NCBI GenBank assembly: GCA_963942565.1 | Contig: OZ012685.1 | Location: 52,767,128-52,831,127 of the forward strand | Length of the DNA stretch: 64,000 nucleotides | Direction: 5' to 3' | Origin: Maea johnstoni | Taxonomy: Eukaryota; Annelida; Polychaeta; Spionida; Magelonidae | Part shown: positions 1 to 12,859 of the stretch, one piece after another | How positions within the stretch are numbered: position 1 is the stretch's first letter | Layout: each line of letters starts with the position of its first letter | Made by a program: the position numbers and the translations under genes | Notes under the pieces: model-generated | Told to the model about the DNA's origin: nothing | The model's input: the letters and a program-made list of their open reading frames with translations, nothing else | Database searches by the model: none

Positions 1-239
1 ATGGATCTATTTTGAGAGAGAACCTAAAGCTGTATCCTTATGTAACGCCTCCTCAGAGGAAGTCTAATATTATCACTTCCATAGGTAATTATATTACTGT
101 TATACAATACCTCTCAGGTATGACCACTCAAGCTTAACCCTAGCCTAGCTACAAGACTGTTCTGATTTTACTTTATTATATATAAATGCCTGCACCTTTA
201 ATACATAGGGACTTGTGGCCTACTGGTGGCCATTTAGTT

Positions 240-357
240 CACACAATTGCCACACGAGGGGGTTTACTGTGAATATTTCCAACTACCCTCTTAGCATACC
301 GCAGTGCCATCTATCCACAGGGGATGACATTTAAATAGGGCCTGGGAGGCAGGCTAG
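240..357 (-). repeat. copy of a dispersed ~110-bp repeat
   Basis: The reverse complement matches the repeat units at 33661-34150 (GCCTGCCTCCCAGGCC, then GATAGATGGCA, then GTAGTTG). Confidence 0.65.
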
Positions 358-358
358 C

Positions 359-524
359 TTAACCCTTATGCTGCTGCTCGCTAATTTTGCCACATGGGTA
401 TTCATCTGAGAGTACTCAGCAAGAGCTATCCAATGAATACCAACATGACAGGGTTTAGATATTTTTCAAAAATCTGTGTCCTTGTGCTTTGGATAAAAAG
501 TAGCCTTAGCATTTGAAGGGTTAA
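359..524 (+). mobile_element. TTAA MITE family 1 (internal deletion)
   Basis: Family 1 consensus is about 220 bp, begins TTAACCCTTATGCTGCTGGT and ends CAGCATTGGAAGGGTTAA. TTAA at both ends with CCCTT/AAGGG termini is the piggyBac pattern. This copy lacks part of the 5' half. Confidence 0.8.
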
Positions 525-644
525 CCTTTTCCTATCTCTATCATTTGTAACCTGTCAAAAAGTGGTATTTCTGGTGGAAGCAAATTTTCAAAATTATTGG
601 AATGAGGAAAACAAGCTGTTGTCAGAGTAACATTAACAAACTTA

Positions 645-840
645 TTAACCTATTAATGCTCACAGCGCTTAAAAGCAATCTGATGTTTTTTAATGGAGTC
701 TTCCAATTGTAAGTGCAGTTAGGAAAATATTTAAAAGAGAAATGTTGCTTAGAGTGCTACCAACAACTCTCCTTCAAATGTTTTGTTAAATATTTTCAAC
801 TCCTAATTTCTTTTTCAATGGTATTATAGATTCAGTAGTG
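645..840 (+). mobile_element. TTAA MITE family 2
   Basis: Family 2 consensus: TTAAC.CATTAATGCTC near one end, a core with GAAAATATTTGAAGGAGAAA and CTCTCCTTCAAATATTTTG (an internal inverted repeat), and an end close to AATGGGTTAA. This copy has the core; its 3' end is eroded. Confidence 0.6.
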
Positions 841-1703
841 TTTGGACGATCATCGATTATAATCAATAATTGATCGTTTGCCTCTCTTTTACTGATTAAT
901 TGATAACAAAACTGGCAATCGATAATAATTGGAAAAGGTGACACCTAGTGGCAAAAAAAAGAATTAAATGACAGGCAAGTTGTCAACCTTTTGCTATGAA
1001 ACTAAGCTCGAAAAACACGTTAAAACAAAGTTAAGGTAGGTGCTAATAGCAAGTAATTGTCATACACTCACTTATTGTTAGGCTCTAGACCTCTAGTACC
1101 TAATTACTTCAAAAGTGTGAAGAACTGATTATGATCAATAATCGATCGGTTGGCTGCAACTGATTATCGATCATGAAATTGCAACCAATTCCCAACCTTA
1201 AGATTCAGACAACATTTTCAGTAGTAACCATTGGGAGGGTTTGGCCAAATATTGAAGTCCTGCAGCACAGAAAATTGGTCCTGGAGCACAGCAAGTTTTG
1301 GTGGGCACTGGGTTAGGATCAGTTTAAATTTCACCACTAGGTGAAACTACCATATCAGCCTTTCTAGCAATAATAATGACCTAGATCAATCAATTGATGG
1401 TGTCAATATATGGAGTTTTTACGTTTTCTAAAAAATGAACTGCATTCAAACATGTAGTCTAATAGACCTTATTGGTCAAGCTTCTCAAAAATCTCCTGAG
1501 TTAAACAATGATGAAAGGTATGTTGTGTCACAAGTTTCAAGGCCTCTGTTGCATGCTGGTGCAATGATGCGACAGTCGGACACCCCTGTATAGGGATTGA
1601 CACCTTTTAATATCAATATTTCTTTTACTGATTAATATTCAAAAGATTTTGTTTATAATGCTACTCTCCAGGTGACCTGACTAAATCAATTAAGCATTCC
1701 ATC

Positions 1704-1919
1704 TTAACCCTTCAAATCCTGAGCCTACTTTCCTCCAAAGCACAAGAGCGCAAAAAATTATGAAAATCATCTTAACCCTATCGTTTGGGTATTCCTTTCA
1801 AAGCTCTCACTGAGTACTCCCAGATGAGTAACCATATGCCAGAGTTATAGTCATTTTTCACATTTTTTGCATCATTTTGTATTGGCCAAATTAGCCACCA
1901 GCAGCATTATAAGGATTAA
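1704..1919 (-). mobile_element. TTAA MITE family 1
   Basis: Nearly full-length copy in reverse orientation, from TTAACCCTTCAAATCCTGAG to the eroded other terminus. Confidence 0.85.
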
Positions 1920-2157
1920 AAAGTTAGTATATAGTGTACTGCCTCCATACACAGTAACAGTACCCTAATACATCATTGAGCTGCCTAGCCCTGCACATGC
2001 AGATAAAGATATTAGCTTGCATAATTTAGAACAGGATCTAGTTACTCATAGATTTTAAGCTTAGCTGTTACACCAATAACTGATCCTGCCGGAACTCTCT
2101 GGAATTTTCAGAGGGTTTTTCAGGGTGTTTATCTACTCACAGGACACTTAGATAATA

Positions 2158-2370
<213 letters not shown>

Positions 2371-2374
<4 letters not shown>

Positions 2375-2699
2375 TACTATCACTATATTATATCATCACT
2401 ATTATTATTGTCAATAATAACTGTTGTCAGGTAATTCTCCTGAGTGTGAGAGTTGCCTGGGAGGAAGCAATGGTTGTCATCCTGCTGTGAGATATCGTGT
2501 AGATTATTATCATTATTATTATTATTATTATTATTACTATTATTATTATTATCATTATAATTATTATTACTATCACTATATTATATTATCACTATTATTA
2601 TTATTATCAATAATAACTGTTGTCAGGTAATTCTCCCCAGTCTGAGAGTTGCCTGGGAGGAAGCAATGGTTGTCATCCTGCTGTGAGATATCGTGTAGG
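2371..2699. repeat. 197-bp tandem duplication
   Basis: The stretch starting AATAACTGTTGTCAGG near 2412 recurs 197 bases later with few changes, each copy preceded by TTA-type microsatellite (2503-2570 in the second). Confidence 0.9.
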
Positions 2700-3689
2700 A
2701 ACAGTTAAGAGCATGGTGTGACAGGAACAGTTAGTAAGGCCATGTGCTGATTGATTTTATAGTTGTTGGTGGTAAGCTGGGGACTGCCGTGTACCATTTA
2801 ACCCACTTAATAGCTTATTGATCAAGTAGGATGGGAGAACTGCAAGCGAACAGGTCTCGCACGATTAATGATGCTAATGAATAGCTTCAGAAATTTTCTC
2901 TATGATTTTTGAACTTTTGAATAATACTCTGCAGGGGTGCATCAGTGCAGAAGTTTTCTTGTTCTAAGATATATATATTTATGTTGTAATTAAGAGCTGA
3001 CAAGTTATTAATCCTCTTAGATAATTATCTTGTGTGCTCTGCAGTATTAGTTCTATTAGTCCACTGAGACCTGCTGTGTTGGCCTGGGTCTGGATTCATG
3101 AGGTAGTCACATGACCTTCTGAGCATGTGCAGTGGGGCAGCAGGCATTTCATATGTAGTTTTCATGTAGTAACCTGTGAAGGGCTATGGGAGGCACAGCG
3201 CAGCAGAAATGATCCACTCCCTCTCAGCCACAAAAGCGAGGTTAGATGCCACGGATGCATTAAATTATTCTATATTTATAGATTTGTAGATTTGTATTTG
3301 ACAATACTCAGCACATTCCACTAGTCCGTCTTCTGTCTTGCTCAAGGTTCTACAGGGTTTCAGGTAGGTGGACAAGTTTTCTCTACTTCTGATGCTGCAG
3401 CCATTTTGCAGGCGGCCTGTCAGTTGTGATATGTGGGTCTGTCTCAGGTATGCTCACAGGTAGGAGGCCAGAAATAAGTCCTCAGAGGTCCAGGTGGATC
3501 CTAGGAGGTGGTGGTGGAGAAATTTAGCCAGCTCATTGTGTGTTATACTGTGTGGTCGAGGCTGGTTATTTTTTGGCTCCTGAGCCAGCTCTCCAGCCGG
3601 GCTTGAAAGCTGGTAGCTGACATGTTGGATGTTGGTTGGGGTAAATAAATGCCTGCTCACTGTACAGTATGAAGCGGCAGTGGGGTAAC

Positions 3690-3960
3690 CTCTGCCCCAG
3701 GATCACCCTCACTCAGGAGCCTGCTGGGGATGGGGGGTAATAGTACTGAGGGTCACAGGCAGGGGGCACTGTCCATGCTGGGGTCAGGGTATGGGGCTCA
3801 GCTGGCCAGCCAGCCAGCCGGCGTACATACACAGCGCCGCTGCACTAGCTGCTGCTGGGTAGCTGTACATTAATTATTCAAGATGGCGGTAACAGTTGTG
3901 GTATTGGGAGTGCATTGTGCCTCTGCCGCTGTGTGTATAGACCCAGTGCTACCAACCAGA
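3690..3960 (+). promoter_or_regulatory. candidate promoter/first exon with YY1-type site
   Basis: A locally GC-richer stretch ends in AAGATGGCGG at 3880-3889, a near-perfect YY1 motif of the kind often found just downstream of animal transcription starts. Its ATG (3883) is followed by GCG and then gtaaca, a possible donor, so a tiny coding exon (Met-Ala) is conceivable. A second GCCATTTTG (YY1-like, reverse) lies near 3400. Whether this drives the gene downstream is inference. Confidence 0.35.
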
Positions 3961-5801
3961 TCAATTTACCAACTCTCTCCTTTCCCCCTGTATACTGTAG
4001 CCTGTAGGATCTACATATAGCACACCAGAAGTGTACTGAGAAACCATGTATAAGGTACTACCTACCACTGACAGCTAAGACTAGTGAAAGGTACTATATG
4101 TATATATACATATATATATAGCAGTGAGTGACCATCATAATATGATTAAATTACTAAAGCGTCTAGCAGAACAAAGGTTGTTCAGGTGTTGAGGGTATGT
4201 TTTCAGGGTTTTGACTGTCTGTATAAGTAGGATGATGAGTACCCTGGTAGTAGCGTTAGCTAGGAGTAGCTTACTGCGTTGACTGTGCCCTAATTACACT
4301 TGCAGGCTCACTGGTTCTAGTGGTGCTGCAGGCTAGGCAGTGTTTGGCGAGTCAGTGATAAGGCACACCACCGGCTCTACCACTTCCCCTCACTAACTCC
4401 TCACTACTCAACCCTACTATCCCATCTCAACCCTTATGAACATTATCATATTGAATTTGAACTCAACAAATTGTGAAAATGATGCTAAAATCCTCGGAAA
4501 ATGTCCTCTATTTGCCCTTGTTGCCACTGACCTTTCCCTGTCAGCCATGTTGACCTAGATTTGGCCAGCGGCCACTCGGCAGCGAAACTGACTGCGGCAT
4601 ATTGAGGAAGTGAGATGCGTTTTCTATTGCGTAAAAGCCAGTTTCCTTCCACCGCTCTCGTGTTCGGTGTGGTGAATTATCTCGGTATTCCAGTTGAGTT
4701 TTCGGCATGGTCATGCTGCATATTAATCTCCCACCGCTGTCAAGATAACCCATGTGCCAGGGCAGCCGAGTGTTTGTTTGGGGAAGATAATAACGTCAGC
4801 TGGGCTGGGAACTATATCATTTTTGATGCTACATTGTTGCAATGTAATTTATAGTTGTACACACAATACTTCAGTACATACTGTTTTGAGTTTACTACAC
4901 TAAACATTGTTTTATTTTTTAAATATTTTGTATTCGCCATCACCTCAATTATTTAGTTATTGTTTGGTTGTAATATCATCATCTGACACTTATTTGAATA
5001 ACCTTAGGCATAAAAAGTTGTTTGTTTCCTGTAAACCACCTCCAAGAAGTTTTTACTCAAAAAATACCTACCCTCAATCTTTTTCTGCCTTTCACACTCC
5101 CAATCAACAAAACATGCATGAAACATATTTTTTGAAAAAAAAGTATATTCCAAAAGATAAATGTATTTTACCCACCTATCTACCCTATTTTTGTTTTGTA
5201 CCATTTAATACAGGAAACAAATATTTTTAGGCCTCATCATAAGGCAATATTTTATGAAATAATTGACTGAAAACTGTTGGTCCTGTTGGGTTTCATGATC
5301 CCTATTTGAAGTAATTTTCGACGTTGTTTGACAGTTTGTGCCCTCCTGATGCAAATGGGTTTCTCTTTCTAGCTTTGCTGAAATGTACAGGACTTCACTA
5401 TTACCCCTTTGATTAGTTTTATGTTGTATCATGTTTGGGAGGGTTGTTGATGTGTTGTCAACCCGGAAATCATCTTGATCATTTATTATTGGCAAAAAAA
5501 CTTCACAAAGCATCTGAAGTAGAGTTGGCAAATTAACGGTAGGATTAAACATAATTTCACAAAGCATCTGAAGTAGAGTTGAAGGTGGAGTTTAGATTCA
5601 TACTTCTCCAGCTGATATTTTCCTAAAATATAGGTATACCAAAATGATCATTAATTATGATGTTCTTTGGCCTGAATAGATATAGATAAACTCCATGGAT
5701 ACCTTGAATGTGTTACCTGATATGAACCTTGTCTTGAGGGGGAGGGTGTCACGATGATTGACTGATGAGAAAATGATTGGAATATTGGATCTGCCATACT
5801 G

Positions 5802-6060
5802 TTAACCCTTATGCTGCTGGTGGCTAATTTGGGCAAAACAACATATTATGAAAAAAGCTGAAAAATAACTTCAAAACCAGTGTCTTAGCCAGGATTTAGA
5901 AACTGGGTGCCTAAAATTGGCAGTTGTAAAATTTTGGGGCGTCCATGTTCAAAACCCTGCATAATTGGCACTCATCTGAAAGTATTGCGGAAAAGCTTTC
6001 TAATGAATACCAATATGGCAGGGTTTGGCTAGCTTTCAAACATTTCAGTGGTCTTATGTC
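5802..6060 (+). mobile_element. TTAA MITE family 1 with nested hAT-like fragment
   Basis: Family 1 copy split at about 5878-5952 by a fragment starting GTCTTAGCCAGG. TTCAAAAC flanks the insertion on both sides, as expected for an 8-bp target duplication. Confidence 0.75.
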
Positions 6061-6162
6061 TTGCAGCACTTGACAACTCATACACATCTCACCTTAATTA
6101 TGGATGTATTGTGACTATTGAAGATACCTTTGTATATGGCGCCATGTATTTCTAACAACTAA

Positions 6163-6687
6163 GGGAATTAGTCAGTTACCTGAAAGAAACAGTACATGCA
6201 CCTAGTGCTATCACACTCCCACATGTATGTTGATAACAAGTCTTGGTTGAAGTGGGCTTCTCAATAGTTTCTTTGGGTTTGTTTTATTAGAAAGAATGCT
6301 TAGCTTCACAGTATATTATAAGTAACACTTTGAGGGAATCAGTCTTTTACCTGAAACAAACTTTGCCAGTTCATGCAACTAGTGATATCACACTCCCACA
6401 TGCATATTGATAACACATCTGGGTTCTCGTAGTGGGCCTCTCAATAATTTCTTATGGCTTATTTTATTAGTAAGAATGCGTATTAGCTGAATAACTTCAC
6501 AGTATATTATAAATAACAATTTGAGGGAATCGGTCTGTTACCTGAAACAAACTTTGCCAGTACATGTGATACCACACTCCCACGTGTATATCAAAAGTGT
6601 GTGGGTTCTCAAAGTAGGCTGAATTTCTTTTGGTTTATTTTATTACAAAAAGTGCTTAGCTTCACAGAATATTATAATTAACTGTCG
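6163..6687. repeat. three tandem ~170-190-bp units
   Basis: Units beginning GGGAAT at 6163, 6334 and 6525 share TTACCTGAAA, ATCACACTCCCAC and TTCACAGTATATTATA in the same order. Confidence 0.88.
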
Positions 6688-6762
6688 TGTAGACTAGTTG
6701 CCCTACAGAAAGATATCTCATGATGAATGTTAAGTAAAATGCTTGTATACTTAAAGGAGTTC

Positions 6763-6764
<2 letters not shown>

Positions 6765-6834
<70 letters not shown>

Positions 6835-6971
6835 CAGAGAGAGAGAGAGGCAGAGAGAGAGGTGGGGGACGGGAGAAAAGAGACAGAGGGGCAGAGAGAG
6901 AGAGAGAGGCAGAGAGAGAGAGAGAGAGCGCGCGCTCGCGCGAGAGTGAGAGAGAAAGAGAGAAAAGAGAG

Positions 6972-7011
<40 letters not shown>
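6765..7011. repeat. (GA)n microsatellite
   Basis: A long purine tract with GGGAC and CGCG interruptions. Confidence 0.97.
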
Positions 7012-7013
<2 letters not shown>

Positions 7014-7539
7014 CCCACTGTACCGTTAGTGCTGTAGTTGAGTGTCAGGCAAGCCACCCAGGTGATTCAGACTTTGACCTGTAGCGGTGATAAGTGAAGT
7101 TAATTAGATAGTGCATGGATACCCTAGAAGATGGCACAGGCTGTGTTGCTTGACAGAGTATGAATGAGGTATTAGCCTTGGTTGTGTTTACCTGTGTGTA
7201 CCTGTCACTGATCTATACAATTCTGTAACAAATGCGCCTGTACAGAGTGTACTAAGTGCACCTGGGTTGTCTAACTGATAAAGAGCAAAAGGCTTTTCTG
7301 TTGAGATTTCCACTCCGATTATTTATGTTGTTTTGAAAAATAAAAAATAAGAAATATAAAGAAGTAACTATTTTTGTTATTGTTGAGCCTGAGATACAGT
7401 AAAAGATAAATTAAACAATAAAGAATTTATTGGTGGTTTATACAGAGTCCTCTATGAGTTAAAGTAAAAGTAAATGATGATGATAACTCTTGTGTAAATA
7501 AAAGTGCAAGTTAAGGCTGTACATAGTCGAGAAAGGTTT

Positions 7540-7707
7540 TTCAGGGAGCCCTCAAAATTAGGGGGGGGGCCCCGGGAGCCAATTCTCCTGGGGCTCTGAC
7601 AAATTTCTGCGGGGAGCCTAAAGATGTACTGGTTTCTATATACACCTTAAAGTGGCATTTGAAGATGCAATTGGGCTCTCTGAAAAAACAATTAATTTCG
7701 AGTCTTG
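7540..7707 (-). mobile_element. hAT-like MITE (GGGCTCGAAATTA family)
   Basis: Ends TTAATTTCGAGTCTTG. The interior matches the copies at 11237, 19877 and 23997 (gggagcc, aaatttctgc, caattgggctc). Confidence 0.6.
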
Positions 7708-8176
7708 TTTTTTTTCCTGAAAACCATCCAATCCTTTTCCATTGGTAATACAAGTAAAGACTGACCCGCTAGATCCATCCCACCAGAAGTACTGGCATTT
7801 GCTAATTGTGCTGCGGGGGTCCCTCCTTGACCTCCTAATGGGCTAGGAGGGCCGTTATTTATGGCTTGCATGCCTGTGGGCAATAAAGGGCCAATAAAGC
7901 ATTATATCTACTGGATAGAGATCAGTGCTCCTGTGGTTGCTATCGCCTCTCTCCTCATCCTCATCATTAGTAGCATCCGTAATGTCGTGTCACACAAACT
8001 GGGTCAAACTCAGCCGTCTTTTGGCTAGTGGAGAGATATATAACCTAGAATGAATGTCTTATTTATTATTGACAGTAGTGTTTTGCTAAATTACACCTTA
8101 AGTACCAGGATTTGTCATAGGTAGAGATGCATGATCTTTACGTCATCAACAATGCTGGAGGCATATACGTTTTCGG

Positions 8177-8481
8177 CAGGGTCTGAGCCAGGATTTTTAA
8201 AATACCTGTCGAAAACAGTATCACAAAAGAGTTCTGCCCATACAGATTTAGCTATTCAATTTTTCAAATACTCTTACCACTTTTATTTAATAGCCTTGTG
8301 CGATTTACACGTCAGCTATGTCTTAGATGATTGGTTTCTTAAGAAAAAGATATGGTTACTAGTCCATAAGAACTACAAATTGAAAATTCTTCCAGAGAGA
8401 TTTTTGCTTGTCCAAAAAGGAGTTTTTCAGGCAAATGCCTGTCCAAGTGAAAGGATTGACAGGTCCTGGCCTAGTCCCTTG
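8177..8481 (+). mobile_element. hAT-like MITE (TGCCTGTCCAAAA family)
   Basis: Begins CAGGGTCTGAGCCAGGATTT, ends CCTGGCCTAGTCCCTTG. About 300 bp, diverged from the copies at 10025 and 46313. Confidence 0.7.
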
Positions 8482-8944
8482 TTTACAGTATTGTGACACT
8501 TTCAATGTTTAAAGAGTGACTTTCATGTCAAAGGGAGACCTTTTATCTTATGTTTTTATGACGAACTTGAAGGTATTTATATATGTCACTAGAATAACTG
8601 AACATTTCCTTTGTAAAATCTTATGCTTCTACGCACAGACAAAAAGTCCATCTTTATTCAATATCATATAAAGCAATTCTTAATGATCCAATTGAGATCA
8701 TTTCTAAATACATTTTGTTATTGTTCTTGGTTTCCTGCTTTACCTGTCAAATCACCTGTATAATGACAAAGAGTGTGGATGGTTGATGAATGATCTGGCT
8801 CGTGGTATGGGTTCATCTATTTATACCTGTGTACACTCCGATGGGTGATGAGTTCAGCAATGGGTGAATCCAGGTATGATCCTACGCAGGTAAACCCACA
8901 CTGCGTCAATATGTGCATTACTTGCAGTCTCAGCCAGGCTCTAT

Positions 8945-9123
8945 TTAACCCTTATGCTGCTGCTGGCTAATTTGGCCAATACCAAATGATGTAAAAACCC
9001 AAAGAATGACTGAAACCCTGGCAAATGGGTACTCATCTGTGAGAGCTCAGTGAGAGCTATCCAATGAATACCAACATGACAGGGTTTAGATGGTGCTCAA
9101 AAATCTGGGTTTGAATAGGTTAA
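8945..9123 (+). mobile_element. TTAA MITE family 1 (3' internal deletion)
   Basis: Intact 5' end; the region before the last TTAA is shortened. Confidence 0.82.
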
Positions 9124-9299
9124 CTCCTCTATCCTCAGTACACATCTCTATGTGCAGGAAACAAGGCAGGATATTGGAAAACGTGTCTGAACCATACAAG
9201 TCAATAATGTTAATTGTAATTTATCTGATATTACATACCTATCTTATTCAAAAAGGGTTGTACAAACATATGCAATAAACTGATAAAATTGGTCCAAAT

Positions 9300-9376
9300 T
9301 ACAGTCTTAGCCAGCAGTGCGTTTGGGAAATTACCGATTTTTGGCAACCAGTTTCTAAATCCTGGCTAAGACCCTT
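9300..9376 (+). mobile_element. hAT-like MITE, short deletion form
   Basis: GTCTTAGCCAG at one end and CTGGCTAAGAC at the other. The 8-bp duplication GTCCAAAT flanks it (9292-9299 and 9377-9384). Confidence 0.75.
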
Positions 9377-9578
9377 GTCCAAATAGTTAATTGGTATAGG
9401 AATATATTAAGGTGTGTTGAAGTGGTCCAGATTGCATTGAAATAATAAATACATTATGGCTCACCTGGGGGTATCCAGAGTTTTTCGGAACTAGGGTTGG
9501 ATGCCATGTGTCGGCAGTAGAATGGGTTTAGTAAGGGGGGGGGGGGGGGGAGGTTGACTGTAACGTGTTCGTGTTCGG

Positions 9579-9616
9579 CGTTCATTTACACTACAGGTCT
9601 GTAGTGTAAATGAACG
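9579..9616. other. perfect 18-bp hairpin
   Basis: CGTTCATTTACACTACAG and its exact reverse complement separated by two bases, inside the extra segment of the left arm. Confidence 0.9.
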
Positions 9617-10024
9617 CCCGCGCCCGCTACGCGTCGCCACCGTCGCGTATTATAATATTATAATTACTTGTGACGTCATCAAAACTGTAAAATCGATAAT
9701 TTCACTGATTTAAAAAAGGTTATTTAATTTCCTAAAAGAGTATTCTTAGTACAATTAGTCCATTGAATGTATACATGCTGTTTGACCAAAACAGAGTGGA
9801 CGCCATCATACATAACTGGAAGAACCAAGTTTTCAGTAATGAAACAATCCAAGGCGTTCCACAAAGGCATTCGATGTGTTTGAAGCCGCCTATCGGCGGG
9901 TTCCGGAACCTCGCGTCCAGTTTTAATATTGTTTACTTATTGAGGTATTTAACTATCTAGGTAAATGTTTGATATAGTCCATGTTCAGTTTACTGTAGAT
10001 TTTTAGAAGTGTTAAACCTAGTGG

Positions 10025-10336
10025 CAGGGTCTTAGCCAGGATTTCAATAATGCCTGTCCAAAACAGCAATTTCAAAATTTCTGCCCGTCCAGATTTAGCT
10101 GCTTATCTACTTCAAATCCTTATACCAGCTACAATTAATAGCCTAGTGTGTCATAAAGTTCAATAAACACTTCAGCGATGGCCTAGGAGATGGTTTGTTA
10201 GGAAAATATTTGGTTATTACGATCCAAAAGTCAAAATTGAAAAATCTTCATAGAAATTTTTGCCTGCCCAAACAGGAGGTTTTTAAGAAACTGCCTGTCT
10301 AAAAGACAGGCAGGACGGGTCTAGTCTAAGTCCCTG
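10025..10336 (+). mobile_element. hAT-like MITE with perfect 8-bp target duplication
   Basis: Begins CAGGGTCTTAGCCAGG and ends TAGTCTAAGTCCCTG. CCTAGTGG flanks it at 10017-10024 and 10337-10344. Nested in the loop of the inverted-repeat element, so younger than it. Confidence 0.9.
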
Positions 10337-11236
10337 CCTAGTGGGCATGTATGGATTAGGGGTCTGAGTGCACTCATTGTGAGGTACTATTATTAAGGGC
10401 CATGGACCTGGGTGCACTAGAATTTACCCAGTAATCCTGGATTATGAGACCCAAGTACCAGTGGCCTGTTGATGGTATTATACAGGGTCTGTGTATTTTC
10501 GGTCTGTGTACTTTCTTATCCAAGGGGCAAGGCTGTTAAAGCTGCTGTGTTACAGCAAGAGGGTCATAGTTCTCCTTGGAAATGTTATCTGGAGTTGTGA
10601 TGCTTTTAGATAGCACTTCTGGACGTGAGGTTCCGGAACCCGCCGATAGGCGGCTTCAAACACGTCGAATGCACTTCGCGGAACGCCATGGATTGTTTTA
10701 TTACTGAAAACTTGGTTCTTCCAGTTATGTATGATAGCGTCCAATCTGTCTTGGTCAAACAGCATGGATACATTCAATGGACCAATTGTACTAAGAATAC
10801 TTTTTTAGGAAATTAAATAACCTTTTTTAAATCAGTGAAATTAGCGATTTTACAGTTTTGATGACGTCACAAGTAATTATACCCCCCCCCCCCCCCCCCC
10901 CTTACTACACCCTTTCTACTGCCGACACGTGGCATCCAACCCTAGTTCCGAAAAACTCTGGATGAAGCATGACTCAACCAAATATTTGAAGGGAGATTCA
11001 CATTTCTTACCTGCATTTTGATTTATATTTATCCTTTGATATCGGTCTTAATTGATATGCTATAATTAGAGAGATATCAACACAATAGTCAAGCTTATTT
11101 GGGTTGATACAGACATGAATTTGCTAAAATCGTTTGTATCTGGGATGAACGAAGGTCTGACAACTTAGAACCTTCTAAAACTCCCCTATCTTGGTAATAA
11201 TTGAGAAACCAAACAAGACAAATATTTCTATAAATT

Positions 11237-11415
11237 CAGGGCTCAAAATTAAGATTTTATCCAGGGAGCCCAATTGCATCTTCTAAAGCTATCCAGAGAT
11301 GTTGTGTATAGAGACTAATCTTTTGGCTACCTACAGAAATTTGAGGGAGCTGCAGGAAAATTCGAGGGAACAGAGGCCTCCTCTCCCGGCATCCCCTGAT
11401 TTTTGAGGCTTGAAA
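11237..11415 (+). mobile_element. hAT-like MITE (GGGCTCGAAATTA family)
   Basis: Begins CAGGGCTCAAAATTAAG; interior gggagcccaattgcatctt; ends near GATTTTTGAGGCTTG. Confidence 0.7.
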
Positions 11416-11749
11416 TTGTTCCTTCGTCAAAAGTATTTCCACTCGTGTCTGACTGTAATTCAGGCATGTAGCCTCACCAGGCCGCTGTAATTGTGTGGTT
11501 GTCTGACCCTGTAATTGGTTTCATTTCATGAGTCAGGGTTCACTTGTTTAGTATGCAATGCTGGTACTCAGTCAATAGCCTACAGCAACCATAACACACT
11601 ACACCATTCAATACATGGTGAAAGAGATAAATCATGTGTATGTATATATTATCAAAATGTATATAATATTATGGATTGGATTGTTATTTTATTAACATAT
11701 CTTTGGTTTGAATACCTTGGCACAGGTAGAATATTCTTATTTAATCATT

Positions 11750-11992
11750 ACTTGAAACCTTTTTGGACAGGCAAACATTTCTAAGAAAAAAATTCAACTT
11801 TGACTTTTGGGGGTAATAACCAAATATTTTCTTAACAACCCATCTAGGATATAAATGGAGTCCAAAATGCCCTTTTTGACACAGGCTGTTAAATGTAATT
11901 GGTATGAAGATTTGAAGTAGATTAGTAGATGGGCAGAAATTTTGGAATTGCTGTTTTTGACAGGCATTTTTGAAATCCTGGCTAAGACCCTG
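11750..11992 (-). mobile_element. hAT-like MITE (TGCCTGTCCAAAA family), truncated
   Basis: Ends AAATCCTGGCTAAGACCCTG, the reverse complement of the family start at 10025 and 46313. Confidence 0.8.
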
Positions 11993-12059
11993 TAGTGCCG
12001 TCTCATGTATATATTGGTATGTGTATTAAGACCAGAGGCTGCCTGGTAGGAAGCACGTA

Positions 12060-12240
12060 ATATTGCGCTTGCAGCCATTTTGTTGGATCAATAGTACACG
12101 GTGTGCTCCACATAAGATAGCTCAGCCTGGGGAGGTGAACCTAGAATGCCAGGCGGTGGAGGCGGCGGAGGGAAGCGGTGGAGGGAAGCGGTGGGGACGA
12201 CAATAACGACACGGATCCGCCGAGCCCTGGCAATCAATAC
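12060..12240 (+). promoter_or_regulatory. GC/purine-rich island, possible promoter
   Basis: Contains GCCATTTTG (reverse YY1-like) near 12072 and a GGCGG/AAGCGGTGG-rich run at 12150-12200, unlike the AT-rich surroundings. It lies 1.2 kb upstream of the first recognised exon. The small open frames here show no J-domain helix I. Confidence 0.25.
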
Positions 12241-12560
12241 TTCCTACTCGCACTTGCACTCTCACTCTCTTAACCAGCCAGGCTGAGGCAGGCAGACATG
12301 TATCTTCTTGCTGAGAAATGGAAAGTGGTCCCTACCATGTTTTACACAGTCATTTCCATTCAGAAGCTAACAGAACTTTATAGAAATCTTATTGTTAAAT
12401 ATATCTTGAATGATGGAATTTTCTGTTCCATTTCCACTAATTTTTATTTTTATTTTATTTCTTCAATTTTTCAATAAGGTAAACTGTATGTTGGGGAAGG
12501 TCAGTTAGGGCATGTACTATTCCAGGTTGTCTATTTTTTACCCTAGAACAAAGGTATATG

Positions 12561-12584
12561 TCTGTCTGTCTGTCTGTCTGTCTG
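12561..12584. repeat. (TCTG)n microsatellite
   Basis: Six tetranucleotide units. Confidence 0.95.
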
Positions 12585-12859
12585 TACGTCTCTATATGAC
12601 GTTTGACTAAAATTTCTTGGTCCATAAGCCCTACCAGGGGCTCACACCTCCTAGGTAATTTTCACTCTCTGGATGTATAGCATTTAAACATGCTTCGCTA
12701 TCTAGAGGTTGTTTTATATTGTGCTTTACACTTTCATTATCATTTGGTTAGATGTTAGGGTCATATATGTTAGGGACATATATTCATATTCATCATTCAT
12801 CATATGTACCTGTTAATGCATGTTTTCCCGTTGACTCGTTGAGGCGAAATATTTCAACA

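Larger units (their letters stand above)
9473..10963. mobile_element. long-armed inverted-repeat (foldback) element
   Basis: The left arm 9473-9920 and right arm 10619-10963 are reverse complements over about 345 bp, both starting ATCCAGAGTTTTTCGG from the outside. Each arm carries a homopolymer (G16 at 9535, C21 at 10882), and the left arm has an extra 100 bp with an 18-bp hairpin. Both arms keep a matching reading frame (see findings). No clear target duplication. The loop holds a later hAT-like insertion. Confidence 0.8.

Noticed and set aside
3454-3660. 68-codon reverse open frame
   Set aside because: No recognisable domain or splice context.
12140-12290. Small ORF starting MPGGGGGGKRW as the first coding exon
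   Set aside because: No J-domain helix I in any frame and no phase 1 donor that fits; treated only as a GC-rich island.
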